A DNA stretch of 64,000 bases from CAVVPY01 sp963750295 (GTDB lineage: Bacteria; Actinomycetota; Actinomycetes; Mycobacteriales; Jatrophihabitantaceae): contig CAVVPY010000006.1 of the NCBI GenBank assembly GCA_963750295.1, forward strand, positions 1 through 64,000, read 5' to 3'. The stretch's first letter is position 1. The number at the start of each line of letters is the position of its first letter. Of the stretch, positions 57,034-64,000 are shown piece after piece. Under the pieces are notes generated by a model that did not search any database, had not been told where the DNA came from, and saw nothing but the letters and a program-made list of their open reading frames with translations. The translations under genes and the position numbers were made by a program.

Positions 57034-57161
57034 CCGAACGCACCCGGCAGGTCAGCTGGGACGATCCGATGACGACGGCGCGCGCGGCCGTGGCACTCGG
57101 CGGGGACCGTGAACCAGCCCCTGTTGCGGCTGAGGTCGTCAGCGGTACCGGCCCGTCATGA
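57030..57161 (+). pseudogene. Truncated PaaI-type thioesterase remnant
   Basis: The frame overlaps the MFS stop (ATGA) and encodes 43 residues. Its start (RTRQVSWDDP, then AAVALGG) resembles the N-terminal leader of small hotdog-fold thioesterases of the PaaI family. The rest of the domain is absent; the frame ends after an unrelated tail. It is best read as the stub of a lost gene, though it could be a chance frame. Confidence 0.35.
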
Positions 57162-57240
57162 TCCAGTGCGGCAGGGGGCGAAGCTAAGAACGGTCGCGAG
57201 CGGAGAAGCGCGGTAACGCGAGCCGCCGCGTGTCAGCCGC

Positions 57241-57297
57241 GATTTCCCCGCTCACCATCGGTGTGGCTGTCGCCAACCGAACGTGAGCGGGGAAATC
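57241..57297. terminator. 15-bp inverted repeat between convergent genes
   Basis: Arms GATTTCCCCGCTCAC (57241-57255) and GTGAGCGGGGAAATC (57283-57297) are perfectly complementary around a 27-nt spacer, with further partial pairing outside. It lies between the convergent MFS and yceI genes and likely terminates both directions. Confidence 0.6.
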
Positions 57298-57313
57298 TGC
57301 GGGTGCTGCTCGC

Positions 57314-57874
57314 TCAGTCTGACTTGACGGCCGAGATCTCGAACTCGAGGGTGACCTTCTCGCTGACGAGAACGCCGCCGGCTTCGAGCGCAGCGTTCCA
57401 GGTGACGCCCCAGTCCTTGCGGTTGATGACGACCGAACCCTCGAAACCGACGCGCGAGTTGCCGAACGGGTCCACGGCTGCGCCCTGGTACTCGAGCGGG
57501 ATGGTGATCGACTTGGTGGTGCCACGAATCGTGAGATCGCCGGTCACCGTGAACTCGTTGCCGCTGCGGTGCTCGACGGAGGACGAGGCGAACGTGATTT
57601 CGGGGTAGGTGGCCGCGTCGAGGAAGTCGTTGTTGCGGATGTGGTCGTCGCGCTGGGCATTGCGCGTGTCGATGCTGGTGACCTGAATCGTCAGTGACAC
57701 CGACGAGTCGGCGGGGTTGTCACCGTCGAGGTGGGCCGTCCCGGTGAAATCGTTGAAGCTGCCCCGCACCTTGGTCACCATCGCGTGCCGGGCGACGAAG
57801 CCGATCCGGCTGTGCGCGGGATCGAAGGCGTAGGTGCCGGTGAGGGCGCTGAAATCGGTCAGGGTGGCGGTCAT
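57314..57874 (-). CDS. YceI-family protein
   Basis: This 186-residue protein starts at ATG 57874 after GGAG. It has the YceI lipocalin-like barrel: YAFDPAHSRIGFVARHAMV, FASSSVEHRSGNEFTVTGDL, RGTTKSITIPLEYQG and VINRKDWGVTWN. It has no signal peptide, so it is cytoplasmic here; the family binds polyisoprenoids. Its promoter region contains two palindromes like MarR sites, so it may be part of a MarR regulon. Confidence 0.9.
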   Translation of the reverse strand: MTATLTDFSALTGTYAFDPAHSRIGFVARHAMVTKVRGSFNDFTGTAHLDGDNPADSSVSLTIQVTSIDTRNAQRDDHIRNNDFLDAATYPEITFASSSVEHRSGNEFTVTGDLTIRGTTKSITIPLEYQGAAVDPFGNSRVGFEGSVVINRKDWGVTWNAALEAGGVLVSEKVTLEFEISAVKSD

Positions 57875-57896
57875 CCGAGTCTCCGTAGGTAGGTAG

Positions 57897-57908
57897 TTGA
57901 ATCTTCAA
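57897..57908. promoter_or_regulatory. Palindrome upstream of yceI (site 1)
   Basis: TTGAATCTTCAA: arms TTGAA/TTCAA with a two-base centre, in AT-rich DNA 23 bp before the yceI start. Arrangement and sequence resemble MarR operators. Confidence 0.55.
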
Positions 57909-57938
57909 TTAATACGATAGCCCGCGGATGGTGATATG

Positions 57939-57950
57939 TCAACAAGTTGA
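57939..57950. promoter_or_regulatory. Palindrome upstream of yceI (site 2)
   Basis: TCAACAAGTTGA: arms TCAAC/GTTGA, 42 bp centre-to-centre from site 1 (four helical turns). It shares GTCAA with the MarR operators at 35484-35525. Confidence 0.55.
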
Positions 57951-58028
57951 TACGAGATCGATTCGGACCGTCGGAGGGGTAGGTTCGGCGCTCGTGAGCG
58001 ACGCACCGGTCTGGTGGACGGGACAGCG

Positions 58029-59201
58029 ATGAGCGTCCCGGTCCCGCGCGTGCTGCTGGTCGAGGACGACGAGGGCGATGCCGTGCTGGTGCGCCAGTGC
58101 CTGCTCGAGGCCGGTGCGGCCGGTGACGACGTGATCTGGGTACGGACCCTCGCCGACGGCATCGCCGCGTTGGACACCGATCCGGTGTGCGTGCTGCTCG
58201 ACCTGGGCCTCCCGGATGCCAACGGCCTCGATGCCCTGCAAACGCTCGTCGGCAAGGCCGGGGACGTCCCGGTAGTCGTGCTCACCGGACGCCATGACAA
58301 CTCGGGCGATGACGCGGTGGCCGCGGGTGCGCAGGACTACCTGGTCAAGGACGACATCACCCCCGACCTGCTCGCACGCGCCCTCCGGTACGCGGTGGAG
58401 CGACGCCGGGCGCAGACAGCCGAGCTGCAACTGCGCGCCGAGCAGCTCCACTCGGCCGAGAACTCCCGCCTGGAGCGCGGCCTGTTGCCCAAGCCGAAGC
58501 TGCGCAGCGAGCTGATCTCGTGCACCACCTACTACGAGCCCGGACGCGACCTCGCGGTGCTCGGTGGCGACTTCTTCGATGTCATCGAGACCGCCGACGG
58601 GCGGATCCGCGCGGTGATCGGTGACGTGATGGGGCACGGGCCCGACGAGGCTGCGCTCGGGGTGCACCTGCGCGTCGGCTGGCGCACCCTGGTGCTGTCG
58701 GGCGTCCCGGACGAGCAGATTCTTGGCAACCTGGTCGGGCTGCTGAAGGCCGAGACCGGTGACCAGCGCGGCTTCGTGACAGCCTGCGACGTCACGATCG
58801 ACCCGGATCTGGAGCTGACGATCCGGGTCGCCGGCCATCCCGCCCCCCTGCTCTGCCAGCAGGGCAGCGTGGCCTACCTCGACGTGGCGATCGGCCCGCC
58901 GCTGGGCGTCGAAGGCACCCCTGCCTGCCATCGGGTGGCCTGCGGTGGCTGGCCGGTTACCCGGTCCCACCTGCGGCCGAGCGCGTCGCTGATGCTCTAC
59001 ACCGACGGCCTGTTGGACGCCTACCGAACCGGTCGTTCGACCAGCGTGGGCGTGGACGAACTGGTCACCGCGACCCAGACGCTGGTGCGAGCCGGCGGAT
59101 CGCCCGCATCGTGGATCCCGGCGCTGGTCAGCCAGGCGCCGACCCGATCCGCGGACGACACCGCCGTCGTCGTACTCACGGCCGGCACGCCTCGGCAGTG
59201 A
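58029..59201 (+). CDS. Response regulator fused to PP2C (SpoIIE-type) phosphatase
   Basis: This 390-residue protein starts at ATG 58029 or GTG 58014. Residues 6-125 form a receiver with phospho-acceptor D58 (LLDLGLPDANG) and the K of VKDDI. A short coiled linker follows (RRRAQTAELQLRAEQLHSAE). The PP2C/SpoIIE domain shows LGGDFFDVIETADG, GDVMGHGPDEAAL and a DDTAVVVL end, the Mg-binding acidic residues. Phosphatases of this form (RsbU/RsbP-like) act on STAS anti-anti-sigma factors, so it probably links a kinase to the general stress response. It is coupled to the histidine kinase gene (TGATG). Confidence 0.88.
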   Translation: MSVPVPRVLLVEDDEGDAVLVRQCLLEAGAAGDDVIWVRTLADGIAALDTDPVCVLLDLGLPDANGLDALQTLVGKAGDVPVVVLTGRHDNSGDDAVAAGAQDYLVKDDITPDLLARALRYAVERRRAQTAELQLRAEQLHSAENSRLERGLLPKPKLRSELISCTTYYEPGRDLAVLGGDFFDVIETADGRIRAVIGDVMGHGPDEAALGVHLRVGWRTLVLSGVPDEQILGNLVGLLKAETGDQRGFVTACDVTIDPDLELTIRVAGHPAPLLCQQGSVAYLDVAIGPPLGVEGTPACHRVACGGWPVTRSHLRPSASLMLYTDGLLDAYRTGRSTSVGVDELVTATQTLVRAGGSPASWIPALVSQAPTRSADDTAVVVLTAGTPRQ

Positions 59202-61246
59202 TGACGGTCAGCGCCGACGAGGCTGCGCCTGGACCGCACCTGGATGCTCCGGCGGGGCTGAGCCTGCGGCAGCGGACCGGACGCAGCGTGCTCGCCCTTG
59301 CTCTCGTCCAGGCCGTCCTCTTCGCCGTCGTGGTGTTCACCCTGGTGGCCTTCAAACACCGCGGTGACGACCTGATCAACAGGTGGCAGCCGGCCTACAC
59401 CCTGAGCCAGGATCTGCTCAGCGACATGGTCAACCAGGAGACGGGGCTGCGCGGCTTCGTGCTCGGGCGCCGTGCCGAGTTTCTCGACCCCTACCTGCGG
59501 TACCGCGACCAGCAGACGCTCGACGAGCGGCGGCTACGGCGGATCCTGGTCGGACGCGGCGATCTCACGGGGCTGCTCGACTCCTTCGACGCGGCCGCGC
59601 GGGCGTGGCGCGCCGGCACCGCCGAACCGTTCATCGCGCGTGCCCGCGCGGGCGACACCTCCGTCGCCGACGCCGTCGGTGCCGCACCGGCCACGTCGGC
59701 ATTCGACAGCGTCCGCACGGCCGCGGCCGCGCTGACCGCGCGGATCACGGCCGCGCGCGCGACGGCGAAGGACGAACGCTCGCAAACCGGCTTCTACCTC
59801 GTGGCCGCCCTTGCCGGCACCGCGCTGGTGCTGATCGTTGCCGTGACGCTGTACTGGCGCCAGTTGCGCAGGTCGGTGCTGCTTCCGGTCGAGCGGCTCG
59901 CTGATCAGGCCAGAAAGGTCGTCGCGACCGGGGAATTGCACACCCCGATCGTCGCCTCGGGGCCGATCGAACTGGTTTCGCTGGGCCAGGACGTGGACGC
60001 GATGCGAGCCCGGATCGCCGACGAGCTGGAGCGCGTCGAGCAGGCGCGCACGGTGCTGCTCGCCCGCAGCGAGGACCTCGCCCGCTCGAACGCCGACCTC
60101 GAGCAATTCGCCTACGTGGCCTCGCATGACCTGTCCGAGCCGCTGCGCAAGATCGCCAACTTCTGTCAGCTGCTCGAACGGCAGTACGGCCCGCAGCTCG
60201 ACGACAAGGCACGGCAGTACATCGACTTCGCCGTCGACGGTGCCAAGCGCATGCAGGTGCTGATCACCGACCTGCTCGAATTCTCGCGGGTGGGGCGCGG
60301 CACGGAAGGTTTCGCCCAGGTCGACATCGGCGCGGTAGTGGCCAGGGCGATGGTCAACCTCGACCAGCGCATCGTCGAGTCCGGCGCCACGGTGACCGCG
60401 CACGACCTGCCGACCGTGCAGGGCGACGCCTCGTTGCTGATCGCGCTGTTCCAGAACCTGATCGGCAATGCGCTGAAGTACCGCAGTGAACAGCCGCCGC
60501 GCATCGACATCGCCGCAACCCGGATCGACGCCGGCTGGCAGTTCACCGTCTCGGACAACGGCATCGGCATCGACAAGAAGTACGCGGACCGGATCTTCGC
60601 GATCTTCCAGCGACTGCATCTGCGCGATCAGTACGGCGGCACCGGGATCGGGCTCGCACTGTGCCGCCGTATCGTCGAGTTCCACGGGGGCCGAATCTGG
60701 CTGGCCCCGTCTGACGGTCAGGGTGCTAGCTTCCAGTTCTCGCTGACTCGACGACCACGGGGACGCAACGACCCGAGTGGCAGGTACGTCATGAGCTCTG
60801 AGCCGCCCGACGAGCCGGCCCGCCCACTCGGCATCCTGCTGGTCGAGGACGATCCGGGCGATGTGCTGATCGCCCGGGAGGCGATGGCGGCGGGCCGACT
60901 CTCCTCCCAGCTCAGCGTCGTCAGTGACGGAGCGGAGGCAATGGCCTACCTACGCCGGGTCGGCATGTACAGCGACGTCCCGCGGCCCGACTTGATCCTG
61001 CTCGATCTCAACCTGCCGCGGATGAGCGGGCACGAGGTCCTGGCAGAGGTGAAGGCCGATCCGGACCTGCGGCGGATCCCCGTGGTAGTCCTCACGACGT
61101 CCAGCACGAGTGCGGACATCGCCAAGAGCTACGACCTGCACGCCAGCGTGTATGTCACCAAACCGGTCGATTTCGACTCGTTCACCGACGTCGTGAAGCA
61201 GATCGACAGCTTCTTTCGCAACGTTGCCGAACTGCCCGAGGGCTAG
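59201..61246 (+). CDS. CHASE3 histidine kinase fused to a receiver domain
   Basis: This single frame of 681 residues begins at ATG 59201. Two membrane helices (about 30-50 and 198-218) bracket a CHASE3 sensor. HAMP follows, then HisKA with phospho-acceptor H309 (YVASHDLSEPLRKIANF), and HATPase_c with N (FQNLIGNALKY), DNGIGID and GTGIGLALCRRIVE. At about 540 a receiver of the Rcp1 type starts (GILLVEDDPGDVLIAREAM), with D in DLILLDLNLPRMSG. The kinase and Rcp1-like parts usually occur as separate genes; no stop separates them here. An internal ATG (MSSEPPDEP) after GGCAGG could also make the receiver alone. Confidence 0.88.
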   Translation: MTVSADEAAPGPHLDAPAGLSLRQRTGRSVLALALVQAVLFAVVVFTLVAFKHRGDDLINRWQPAYTLSQDLLSDMVNQETGLRGFVLGRRAEFLDPYLRYRDQQTLDERRLRRILVGRGDLTGLLDSFDAAARAWRAGTAEPFIARARAGDTSVADAVGAAPATSAFDSVRTAAAALTARITAARATAKDERSQTGFYLVAALAGTALVLIVAVTLYWRQLRRSVLLPVERLADQARKVVATGELHTPIVASGPIELVSLGQDVDAMRARIADELERVEQARTVLLARSEDLARSNADLEQFAYVASHDLSEPLRKIANFCQLLERQYGPQLDDKARQYIDFAVDGAKRMQVLITDLLEFSRVGRGTEGFAQVDIGAVVARAMVNLDQRIVESGATVTAHDLPTVQGDASLLIALFQNLIGNALKYRSEQPPRIDIAATRIDAGWQFTVSDNGIGIDKKYADRIFAIFQRLHLRDQYGGTGIGLALCRRIVEFHGGRIWLAPSDGQGASFQFSLTRRPRGRNDPSGRYVMSSEPPDEPARPLGILLVEDDPGDVLIAREAMAAGRLSSQLSVVSDGAEAMAYLRRVGMYSDVPRPDLILLDLNLPRMSGHEVLAEVKADPDLRRIPVVVLTTSSTSADIAKSYDLHASVYVTKPVDFDSFTDVVKQIDSFFRNVAELPEG

Positions 61247-61284
61247 CGGTTACACCTGTTCTGGCGGTGGGAAGGAGTCCTGCC

Positions 61285-61530
61285 ATGACCGGACACATCG
61301 CGGCGACAGCCCTGGACGGGTCGCCCATCTCTGACACCGACCTTGCGCGCATCGCCGCGGAGGAACGTCTCTACACCGAGCGCAAGCGGCAGACGGTGCG
61401 GGTCGTGGCGAGCGCGGCTCGCGACGTGGACGACTGCCGCATGCTGCTCTCGATGCTCGGCCTGGACGGCGAGATCGCGGCAGCCGCGCATCGCAAGGGC
61501 CCTGCGCGCGCTGATCTTCCCGCTGCCTGA
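61285..61530 (+). CDS. Small protein of unknown function
   Basis: This 81-residue protein starts at ATG 61285 after GGAAGGAG. It is predicted all-helical (ERLYTERKRQTVRVVASAAR, DCRMLLSMLGLDGEIAAAAH). The DCRxLLSMLGL pattern recurs in short actinobacterial proteins encoded near anti-sigma-factor and kinase genes. The family is not named to me. It lies 38 bp after the kinase and 114 bp before the MEDS protein, all in one direction, so it probably belongs to the cassette. Confidence 0.65.
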   Translation: MTGHIAATALDGSPISDTDLARIAAEERLYTERKRQTVRVVASAARDVDDCRMLLSMLGLDGEIAAAAHRKGPARADLPAA

Positions 61531-61644
61531 CCACGCTCGCCGCCGCCACCATCGCGTCGCCGAACAGGCGTGGCGCCGCTACGGTAGCTGCGTGCCCCAT
61601 GCCGACCACAGTGCCGCCGGCCTGATGCACGTTGCGACTCCGCG

Positions 61645-62553
61645 GTGACAGCCGGCACGGACGGAATCACCGCGGCGAACCTGCGTCACGAAGGCGTGCC
61701 GTACACCGGTCATGCCGCCTTCGTCCCGTCCGCCGCGCAGTTCCTCAGCGACGGGAACCGTCAGGGTGAGGCTTGCCTGATGCTCGCCGAGCCGGACAAG
61801 ATCGACGCCGTCCGCACCGAACTCGGCTCCGACGCCCGCTCGGTCACCTTCGTCGACATGTCCCTGCATGGCCGCAATCCGTCCCGTGTCCTTCCGGCGA
61901 TGCAGTCCTTTGTGGACACGCACGCCGCGCGCCGCGTGCGCGTGCTCGCCGAACCGGTTCACGCCGGACTGTCCCCGGCCGCGCGCAGCGAGGTCAGCCT
62001 GGCCGAGCTGGTCTTGCGCCGGCCCGAGTACCGCCGTTGGTCCGGCTGGCTGTGCTGCTTCTACGACGAATCCGCACTCGACGCGTCGGCGGTCGCGTCG
62101 ATCCGGGCCGATCACGAGCCGGAGGCCCCGGACGGTGTGCTCGCGCAGCGGTTCACGACCGAACTGCCGGCCGCGCCGCGATCGGGCGACACCATCGGTG
62201 CGGACCGGACCAACCTCGGTGTCCTCCGGCGGATGGTCAGCTCGTTCGCGCTGCGGTCGGGGCTGGACCCCGAACGCACCGACGACCTGGTGTACGCGGT
62301 GAACGAGGTGGTCACCAACAGCATCTGCCACGGCGAGGGGCGGGCGGCGGTCCGGCTGTGGACCGAGGGACGCAGCGTGCTGTGCGACGTGCGTGACCGG
62401 GGGCGGATCCGCAATCCACTCGTCGGGCGCGTCGCACCCCGGGCGGGTCAGGAGAGTGGCCGCGGGCTGTGGCTGGTCAACCAACTCTGCGATCTCGTCC
62501 AGATCCGCTCGCCCGAGTCGGGCACGGTCGTTCGGATGCGCGTCGACCTCTGA
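61645..62553 (+). CDS. MEDS-domain anti-sigma factor (RsbA/RsbW-like histidine-kinase fold)
   Basis: This 302-residue GTG-start protein has an N-terminal MEDS domain (GHAAFVPSAAQFLSDGNRQG; MEDS = methanogen/methylotroph DcmR sensory), a Rossmann-like sensory fold. The C-terminal HATPase_c_2 has NEVVTNSICHGEG, DRGRIRNPL and GRGLWLVNQLCD. The C-terminal part matches anti-sigma-factor kinases of the RsbW type, which lack the HisKA region. It probably binds a sigma or STAS partner controlled by the upstream phosphatase. No sigma factor lies in the window. Confidence 0.85.
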   Translation: MTAGTDGITAANLRHEGVPYTGHAAFVPSAAQFLSDGNRQGEACLMLAEPDKIDAVRTELGSDARSVTFVDMSLHGRNPSRVLPAMQSFVDTHAARRVRVLAEPVHAGLSPAARSEVSLAELVLRRPEYRRWSGWLCCFYDESALDASAVASIRADHEPEAPDGVLAQRFTTELPAAPRSGDTIGADRTNLGVLRRMVSSFALRSGLDPERTDDLVYAVNEVVTNSICHGEGRAAVRLWTEGRSVLCDVRDRGRIRNPLVGRVAPRAGQESGRGLWLVNQLCDLVQIRSPESGTVVRMRVDL

Positions 62554-62691
62554 GTCGCGCCCGGGCCGCGCGCCCTTTGGTGCGGTTGCGGTGAATTTCC
62601 TGTGGATGCGGGCATAACGGCTATCGACCGACTGTCCGCGTGATCGGGCTGCCCGTCCTACCGGGTGTCCGCTCGCCAGGAAGGGGCCCCG

Positions 62692-64000
62692 ATGACCACC
62701 ACGACGGAAGCGCGGACCACTCCCGTCCGCAGCCTCGTGCCCGCCCGGATGGACCGGCTGCCCTGGACCCGCTTCCACTGGTTGGTGGTCGTCGGGCTCG
62801 GCGTCTCGTGGATCCTCGACGGACTGGAAATCCAGATCGTCTCGTTGGTCTCGCCGATCCTGGGCAAACCCGAGACCTTGGGATTGAGCGCTGGCCAGAT
62901 CGGCTTTCTCGGCTCGGGCTACCTGATCGGCGAGGTGGTCGGTGCGCTGTTCTTCGGCCGGCTCACCGACAAGCTCGGCCGCAAGAACCTGTTCATCGCC
63001 ACGCTGGCGATCTACCTGATCGGCAGCGGACTCGGCGGATTCGCCTGGGACTACTGGTCGCTGCTCGTGTTCCGCTTCATCGCCGGCACTCGGCATCGGG
63101 GGTGAGTACACAGCGATCAACTCCGCGATCGACGAGTTGATCCCGTCGCACTACCGCGGCCGCATCGACATCGCGGTGAACGGCACCTACTGGGGCGGCG
63201 CGGCGATCGGCTCGGCTCTCGGCCTGTACCTGTTCTCGAGCCACGTGCCGATCGAGTGGGGCTGGCGGATCGGGTTCTTCATCGGCCCCGTCCTCGGCTT
63301 GATCATCATCTTCCTGCGGCGGACGATTCCGGAGAGTCCGCGGTGGCTGATGACGCACGGTCGCAACGACGAGGCCGAACGAACGGTGGACGAGATCGAG
63401 GAACGCGTCGAAGCCGAAGGGCGCGACCTCGAACCCGTATCCGAGGACAAGGCACTCGAGGTGACCGACCGCGCCGCGCCTCGGGTTCGTCGAACTGACC
63501 AGGGTGTTCTTCGGGACCTACCCGAAGCGGTCCGTCTACGGCTTCACGATGATGGTCACCCAGGCCTTCTTGTACAACGCGATCTTCTTCAGCTACGCGC
63601 TGGTGCTCAGCGTGTTCTACAACGTCCCGGCCGGCAGCCTCCCGTACTACTTCTTCCCGTTCGCGATCGGCAACCTGCTCGGCCCGCTGCTTCTCGGGCC
63701 GCTGTTCGACACGGTCGGCAGACGCAAGATGATCTTCGGGTCGTACGGCATCTCGGGTGTGTTGCTGCTCGTCTCGGCGTGGATGTTCCACGCCGGCACC
63801 CTGTCTGCGGTCACCCAGACATCTTCTGGTGCGTGATCTTCTTCTTCGCCTCCGCCGGTGCGTCCTCGGCGTACCTGACGGTGAGCGAGATCTTCCCGCT
63901 CGAACTGCGCGGACAGGCCATCTCGTACTTCTTCGCGATCTCGCAGGGTGCCGGCGGCGTCGGTGGCGCCGTGGCTGTTCGGGCACCTCATCGGCGGGCA
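62692..64000 (+). pseudogene. MFS sugar/aromatic-acid transporter with four frameshifts (partial at right edge)
   Basis: Starting at ATG 62692 (after GGAAGGGG), the frames together encode a typical 12-helix MFS permease: FHWLVVVGLGVSWILDGLEI, GRLTDKLGRKNLF, GIGGEYTAINSAIDEL, IPESPRWLM, DTVGRRKMIFGSYG and TVSEIFPLELRGQAISYFFA. The reading must shift at 63088 (+1), about 63475 (+1), 63820 (-1) and about 63962 (+1). Each segment is otherwise perfectly conserved, with no internal stops. Four indels in 900 bases within sequence under obvious constraint point to recent decay or sequencing/assembly error. The gene continues off the window. Confidence 0.8.

Overview
The window is about 64 kb of high-GC DNA from an actinomycete. 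Supporting genes are bldC, a DUF3073 protein, the purS/purQ/purL/purF/purM set, a pair of actinobacterial tRNA-adenosine-deaminase-associated proteins beside tadA, and an MDMPI-type (maleylpyruvate isomerase-like) protein. The signalling genes near the right end (REC-PP2C, CHASE3 histidine kinase, MEDS-type anti-sigma factor) recall the Frankiales/Jatrophihabitans neighbourhood, but the genus cannot be fixed from sequence alone.

Layout. Positions 1-5,000 are a decayed mobile-DNA zone next to a tRNA-Ser(UGA). It holds a partial excisionase, a complete IS3-family element that truncates a secreted YVTN-repeat gene, and an IS21 istA relic. Positions 5,243-10,757 carry a zinc-ribbon adenylate cyclase fused to an AAA/TPR region, a frameshifted secreted three-repeat protein and a broken response regulator. 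Positions 10,863-17,778 carry a phospholipase D-like enzyme, then a styrene-monooxygenase-like flavoprotein translationally coupled to a LuxR-HTH/ATPase regulator, and a methyltransferase. Next come a RecQ-type helicase with a phosphoribosyltransferase-like tail and a run of secreted proteins (cupredoxin-like, sialidase-like, lipoprotein). Positions 23,198-26,064 are a compact nucleobase operon: NCS1 permease, yeast-type cytosine deaminase and a non-heme iron dioxygenase. A secreted S53 peptidase, corA, pgm and an amidase follow.

Positions 32,500-43,000 hold a TrmB/LuxR-type regulator divergent from a 62-residue secreted peptide ending in three tryptophans, then the de novo purine genes purC, purS, purQ, purL, purF and purM. 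A MarR/FMN-reductase pair and an MDMPI-family gene are inserted among them. After DUF3073 and bldC come an acyl-CoA ligase, a SnoaL-FMO monooxygenase divergent from a MarR-MFS operon, tRNA-Phe, a CbiX-like chelatase, a BrkB-family protein whose 3' end overlaps tRNA-Asp, tRNA-Glu, tyrA, the tadA cluster and tRNA-Ser(CGA). The right end has an HxlR/MFS pair with a clear operator, yceI, and a signalling cassette (REC-PP2C, histidine kinase-REC, a small protein, a MEDS-HATPase protein). The last gene is an MFS transporter with four frameshifts running off the window.

Cross-cutting points. At least five otherwise well-conserved genes are broken by single-base indels, so either recent decay or assembly error is widespread. 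Long intergenic inverted repeats without T-tracts separate many genes. Four transcription-factor loci carry visible palindromes that predict their own regulation.
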